64,000 nucleotides of DNA from Oidiodendron maius Zn (Eukaryota > Ascomycota > Leotiomycetes > Myxotrichaceae): assembly GCA_000827325.1 (NCBI GenBank), contig KN832892.1:62001-126000 (forward strand), written 5' to 3'. The position numbers and the translations under genes were made by a program. Each line of letters opens with the position of its first letter. The stretch's first letter is position 1. Under the pieces are notes generated by a model that saw nothing but the letters and a program-made list of their open reading frames with translations, did not search any database and was not told the DNA's origin. Of this stretch, positions 60,072 through 64,000 are shown in pieces.

Positions 60072-61549
60072 CTTAGTTTGCAGGCTGCCGATATGGTAGT
60101 GGCTCCGAAATAGTAATTGAGAATGTAGAGCGTCTTCGAAAAATAAGAGAGCAGACGACGTCAACTGAGGACGCTCTCTACACTTATACTACATCTGCCA
60201 GAACGCATAGCAGCACGGTTAGCTCCCCAGAGTCCCTGGTCATTTTTGATATCCGGATCGTTATCCGCAAAGCGAGGCCAAAGAGGATAAACCAGTTTGC
60301 CTTGAACTCGGCGTGACATTGTACCGCCTCGTTTGATTCATAAGAAAAGATATTATCAATCATATGGCCCATTATATTAATTACCCTTTTACGATACCAT
60401 GTGTATGAAGATTGTTTCGAACCGATGAAGTGGGCGGGTGAGGCAGACCATCCCTATTCAAGTAGTCAACCCCCTTGCAGGCGCTGCATCGTCGAGTGTG
60501 CTAGTGGCCCTGACCAAAGTTACTAAGCGCAAGTGGCTACCTCAGTATGGCTAGATCAATTAAGTAACCCCACCAGCTTGCTAATAGAATATAACTTAGC
60601 TTGGACTATAGGACTTTGCCTCTGTCTTAAGCTATATGTTACTAGCAGGGAAGGAATGACTAAGGGCTTTACTTAGTATAAATATTCTTAAGCTTACTTT
60701 ACATATATTAAATAAGTTAATTATATTCTAAGTTTTATTAAAAAGAAATGTAAAGGTTTTGTTAGGTGACTAGATAGGGGGTTACGGGCAGGAGAATAGG
60801 TCACACGTGGCTTGAATCAAAGACTGCAATAGTGAGTCATTATGTATATAAAAGGGCAGGCCCCCTTTTTAGGGAAGGGCAGCGTTTAGTCTTCTTCTAA
60901 TTTTCTGGGTAAAATATACTTCGTTACTTCGAGCGTCTAGCAACCTGCTGTTAAATTCTCCTGGTGCACTGCTAAATATACTAGCAGACCTATTTTCGAC
61001 AGTACTGATGTCTTGATCAATAGTAGCTTCTCGTGCACATATGAAGAGGAGGTATGATGGGCAGTTACAGAGCCAGAATAATTATACACGGCAAAACAAC
61101 TGTCTGTCAATTAATGTTCGGATATACGGATATACGTTGGCCGTGTCAAAGGATATAACGTGCATATACAGGTTCACTTTAGTAATACGTAAAAGGGAAG
61201 GAGCCCACTTTTAGATTATTTCACCAATACCGGCAGACTATGCGGTGCAATATTTCACCGCCGGTTGCTAAACCGTTGCCGCAGGCGTTTACAAGCCTAC
61301 GACCTTTACTGAAGACTAGCCATAAGGATGTGTCTAAGTAGTGTTAATGCTGCTTGTAGTGCATATCCTCTGTGCTGATTATCAATCGACAGCTATCTGT
61401 CATAATTCTCTCTCGTGATATGACTCTGCCTCCGGCCATTATGGAATAGGCAGAAAACGGATGTTGAGGTTCACCGCATTTGGGCTTTGAAGATAGTCTC
61501 ACCACCATCTTTCTTGCATGTTTGATCGACTGTCCGCGTTCCACACACA
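60072..61549. other. Intergenic with AT-rich, LTR-like sequence
   Basis: Promoter of the MFS gene, then an AT-rich patch (about 60590-60760) and an LTR-like block (60760-61010). No coding gene recognised. Confidence 0.4.
60760..61010 (+). repeat. LTR-like block
   Basis: Starts TGTTAGGTGACTAG, has a TATA sequence (tatataaaag near 60845) followed by a C/T-rich leader, like a retrotransposon LTR promoter. The 3' terminus and target duplication could not be fixed, and no internal coding sequence follows. Confidence 0.3.
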
Positions 61550-63179
61550 ATGTCTACCACACCAGCCGTGCCTGGTCTCGAATGGATTCTAATTGCTCCC
61601 GACTCTAAGGGGTACAACTCGTCCAAAGTCGACCGACGTGCAATTCGCCGGCAAGCAATGAAGACAATTAGTGCAAGATGGCGGCAAAGCAAAGACTATG
61701 GCCGGATTAACATGGGTCAGTACCCTGTATTTGCTGCTAAAGGCAATCACACCCCGGTGAAATTAGCTCAATACAGAGATGACCGAGAATTGGACAGTCG
61801 CATTTTGTATAGGGACATTACAGGCAGTTCGTCTAGTACGTCTGCGCCTCGGATTGCATGGGAGTTGACCTCTATTCCAGCCCCTATGCCGCTCTCGGGG
61901 ATGGAACGAGTAAGGGCTTTGTTTGGTATAGATATTCTCAACCTTTCGCCGTTGACCGTGACACATGTCGGAGAGGCCACATCGTTATATTTTGACCCTC
62001 GGACTCTCCGGATGGCCCTAATACACCAGCAAAGGTCCTCATACCTTTCCCATATTCCTAGAAGATTTGGGCACAACCCTTGTCTTGACCAAGCCATCTA
62101 TGCTCTATTGTCGAAGGCTCGAGAAATCCTCTATCCGTCCACCCCAAACATCAGGACCATAGCATTATCGGAACACGGAAAAGCACTGCGAATGCTGCAG
62201 GAAGCCATTGACAATGCAGCTAGTCGTACTCAGCCTGATGTGCTGTGCATTACGGAACTGCTTGGTCTCATTGAGGCAAGTTGATATTTGTCGTCAACGT
62301 CACAATGCACATATATTTTATTAACATATGAATTAGATTCTAAATCTATCCAAGAAAAATGCCTGGGCTCATCATGTCACTGGCGCTTCATATCTACTTC
62401 AACTGCGTGGACCAACGAGTTTTAAATCTGATTACGAGATGGATTTATTTGCCTCGTTGATTAGTCCTATTGTTCGTATTCTCTCAATTGGTCAATTCGT
62501 CTATTAGGAAGATAACAGGGACAACTTATGCTGACCATAGGTACCTGTTTAGATCTGTGAAGCGATACGGAAAGATGAAAAATGTTTCCTTCAAGAGGAG
62601 TGCTGGCAGGATGCGTTAGATTCAATGGTCATCCCTACGGGTGGGGAGATACTAGGACGCAGTGGTATAACCATATCTCTACGGAAAATTCTAGCACATC
62701 TGCCGAGTCTATTTAAAGACGTGTCCTTAGTTATATGCGATCCACATAATGTTCCTGAGCATAAAATCTCACACCTCTTCGTCCAGATTCACCACTTACG
62801 GCGGCAGCTATTACAACATCTAGCCCAATTAAGAGCCTCTTATGCCAATACATTACCACCAATACAGATGGATATGTTCTACGAGCTTCTTGGCACTGAC
62901 CTCGCAACATTGACAATGGCTTGTAGGCTACTTAGCGCCATCGGAGATGACGGAGCAGAAGCATTAGAACATGATGCGCAGTTATACGCATCCGAGGTAA
63001 GGAAACTGGAGAGACGGGTGACATCTACACAAGGGTGGGCAAACTTCTATCTTGACCAGAAGGCGGCCAAGGCGGTAGCGATTCTAGCCACGGCGAAAAT
63101 ATGGGAGGTTGCACCAGGCAAAATAATAGAAAAATGGAGGTTCGATACCTGGCGTAGAGCTTTACATAGACATGTTTGA
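61550..63179 (+). CDS. Fungal transcription-factor-like protein lacking a zinc cluster
   Basis: Matches the layout of the fungal-specific transcription factor family with a DUF3468-type regulatory domain. Three exons: 61550-62275, 62337-62471 and 62553-63179, about 495 aa. The N-terminus has a basic block (KVDRRAIRRQAMKTISARWR) instead of Zn2Cys6 cysteines. The regulatory part includes PPLTVTHVGEA-like LSPLTVTHVGEA, AWAHHVTGASYLLQLRGPTS, and SPIICEAIRKDEKCFL after intron 2. Intron 1 uses a GC donor (GCAAGT, 62276) to keep ELLGLIE joined to ILNLSKKN; a GT donor two codons on breaks the frame. The donor of intron 2 (GTTCGT) is weak but gives the family spacing. It may act as a cofactor or a zinc-less regulator. 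Confidence 0.65.
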
Positions 63180-63822
63180 TGCGAGTGAGGCTTTTCCTTG
63201 CTATGCTGCTCCTGTATTGAAACACAAGATGACTAAGAGAAGAGGAGGAAGTTGACATGGAGTGACAAGGGTTGATAACAGAACTGAGATTATCGATGAA
63301 GACAGTATGGCGGGTGTAAGTATATCGAGTGCTATTGTCAGTTAAAATTGTAAGACCCATAAATAGAGGCTCGCCTGAACCTTTTGGTGGGGCTACTGAA
63401 TGTAAGAAATTTGACCATTTCTCGCCTGCCTGAGGGTTACTGGTATGGAAAGAGCCCAGTCTAGAGCAGGGAACAGCAAGATATGAATGGTCCAATCGTC
63501 CAACAGCAATAATTTGTAATTCCGACCCGATACTCCGGTGCGGGGTAATTAAGAATGCACCTGGGCCAAGGCACTCCAATTCGGGGTAGAAATTGGTAAT
63601 CTGAGCAATTGGGATGACTCCACTGAAAGGCCCTGGGTGGTGGGGGAGATTCACTCCTCCTGCACTTTTCGTCAACATCTTTACCAGCTGGAATTTGTAG
63701 GCGTGTTTGTGCAAGATGGCCAGAACCCCGGCCGTTCGAAGAAAGCAGTTCTCCAGTTGCGATAGCTGCCGAAATTCACATGTGGCGTGTGACACTTTGA
63801 CGGTTGTTAATGTAGAGGACAT
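63025..63822 (-). CDS. Uncertain ORF, convergent and overlapping
   Basis: ATG-started 265-codon frame that overlaps the last 155 bp of the preceding gene on the other strand. Its first 190 residues (AFLITPHRSIGSELQIIAVG and similar) have plausible composition; the last part is antisense to conserved coding sequence and looks like chance. I do not recognise a family. It could be a real gene with an intron before the overlap, or noise. Confidence 0.25.
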   Translation of the reverse strand: MSSTLTTVKVSHATCEFRQLSQLENCFLRTAGVLAILHKHAYKFQLVKMLTKSAGGVNLPHHPGPFSGVIPIAQITNFYPELECLGPGAFLITPHRSIGSELQIIAVGRLDHSYLAVPCSRLGSFHTSNPQAGEKWSNFLHSVAPPKGSGEPLFMGLTILTDNSTRYTYTRHTVFIDNLSSVINPCHSMSTSSSSLSHLVFQYRSSIARKSLTRIKHVYVKLYARYRTSIFLLFCLVQPPIFSPWLESLPPWPPSGQDRSLPTLV

Positions 63823-64000
63823 CTCCTCTTCTCGAGAATCATGCTCTGCTTTTCAGACCGTGGCACGTCAGTAACACAAATAGACCAAGCGATGAGGCCC
63901 ATTCACTTTGCAGGAGACAGGAGAATGAGCGTCGATCATGGTCTGTATTCCAATACACGATTGATCCATGAGACACTTTGGGAAATATATCATCAGAACT

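Overview
The window looks like a gene-poor stretch of a filamentous ascomycete (Pezizomycotina) chromosome. Nearly every gene has short 44-80 nt GT-AG introns. The families are typical of a plant-associated or saprotrophic mould: Zn2Cys6 regulators, MFS exporters, a P450, a tannase, an RTA1 protein and ferroportin. Degraded retroelements and AT-rich patches lie between genes, and one Gypsy relic has a CGA-to-TGA stop of the kind RIP leaves. I cannot name the genus.

Layout. 0-12 kb: a tannase/feruloyl esterase (-), an MFS transporter (+), two gene relics and a cytochrome P450 (-). 12-16.7 kb: repeat-rich, with a Ty3/Gypsy reverse transcriptase relic. 16.7-18.8 kb: a secreted L-amino acid oxidase (+), then an ankyrin relic. 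20-31 kb: a glycoside-catabolism island made of a secreted saponin-hydrolase-like beta-propeller protein (-), a divergent Zn2Cys6 regulator (+), a GH1 beta-glucosidase (-) and a LacZ-type GH2 beta-galactosidase (-). 31-39 kb: a sterol-type UDP-glycosyltransferase (-), an RTA1-like membrane protein (+) and a second Zn2Cys6 regulator (+). 39-47.5 kb: a dimeric alpha/beta-barrel protein, a Rossmann reductase-like protein, a bacterial-type TAXI protein with an internal stop, a questin-oxidase-like protein (DUF4243) and another MFS transporter. 48.8-49.5 kb: a SINE-like element with a tRNA-like head. 49.7-51.4 kb: ferroportin. 54.5-63.8 kb: two further MFS exporters, an unrecognised small gene, a fungal transcription-factor-like protein and an uncertain antisense ORF.

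The most interesting signal is in the 20-31 kb island. A palindromic element, ideal form TTTATCCGCGGATAAA, appears five times between 20.0 and 30.4 kb. Four copies lie about 200-410 bp upstream of the ATGs of the saponin-hydrolase-like gene, the Zn2Cys6 gene, the GH1 gene and the GH2 gene. Its core TCCGCGGA equals the yeast PDRE bound by the Zn2Cys6 proteins Pdr1/Pdr3. The simplest reading is a local regulon that strips sugars from plant glycosides, run by its own regulator.

The enzymes of this island are damaged while the regulator reads open. The hydrolase has a one-base poly-C frameshift after its signal peptide, GH1 has a TGA at codon 117, and GH2 has lost its catalytic barrel. The adjacent sterol-type glycosyltransferase and RTA1 protein are intact and may act on sterol-like compounds, but they lack the element. 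All exon models were made by eye from splice signals, reading phase and family motifs.
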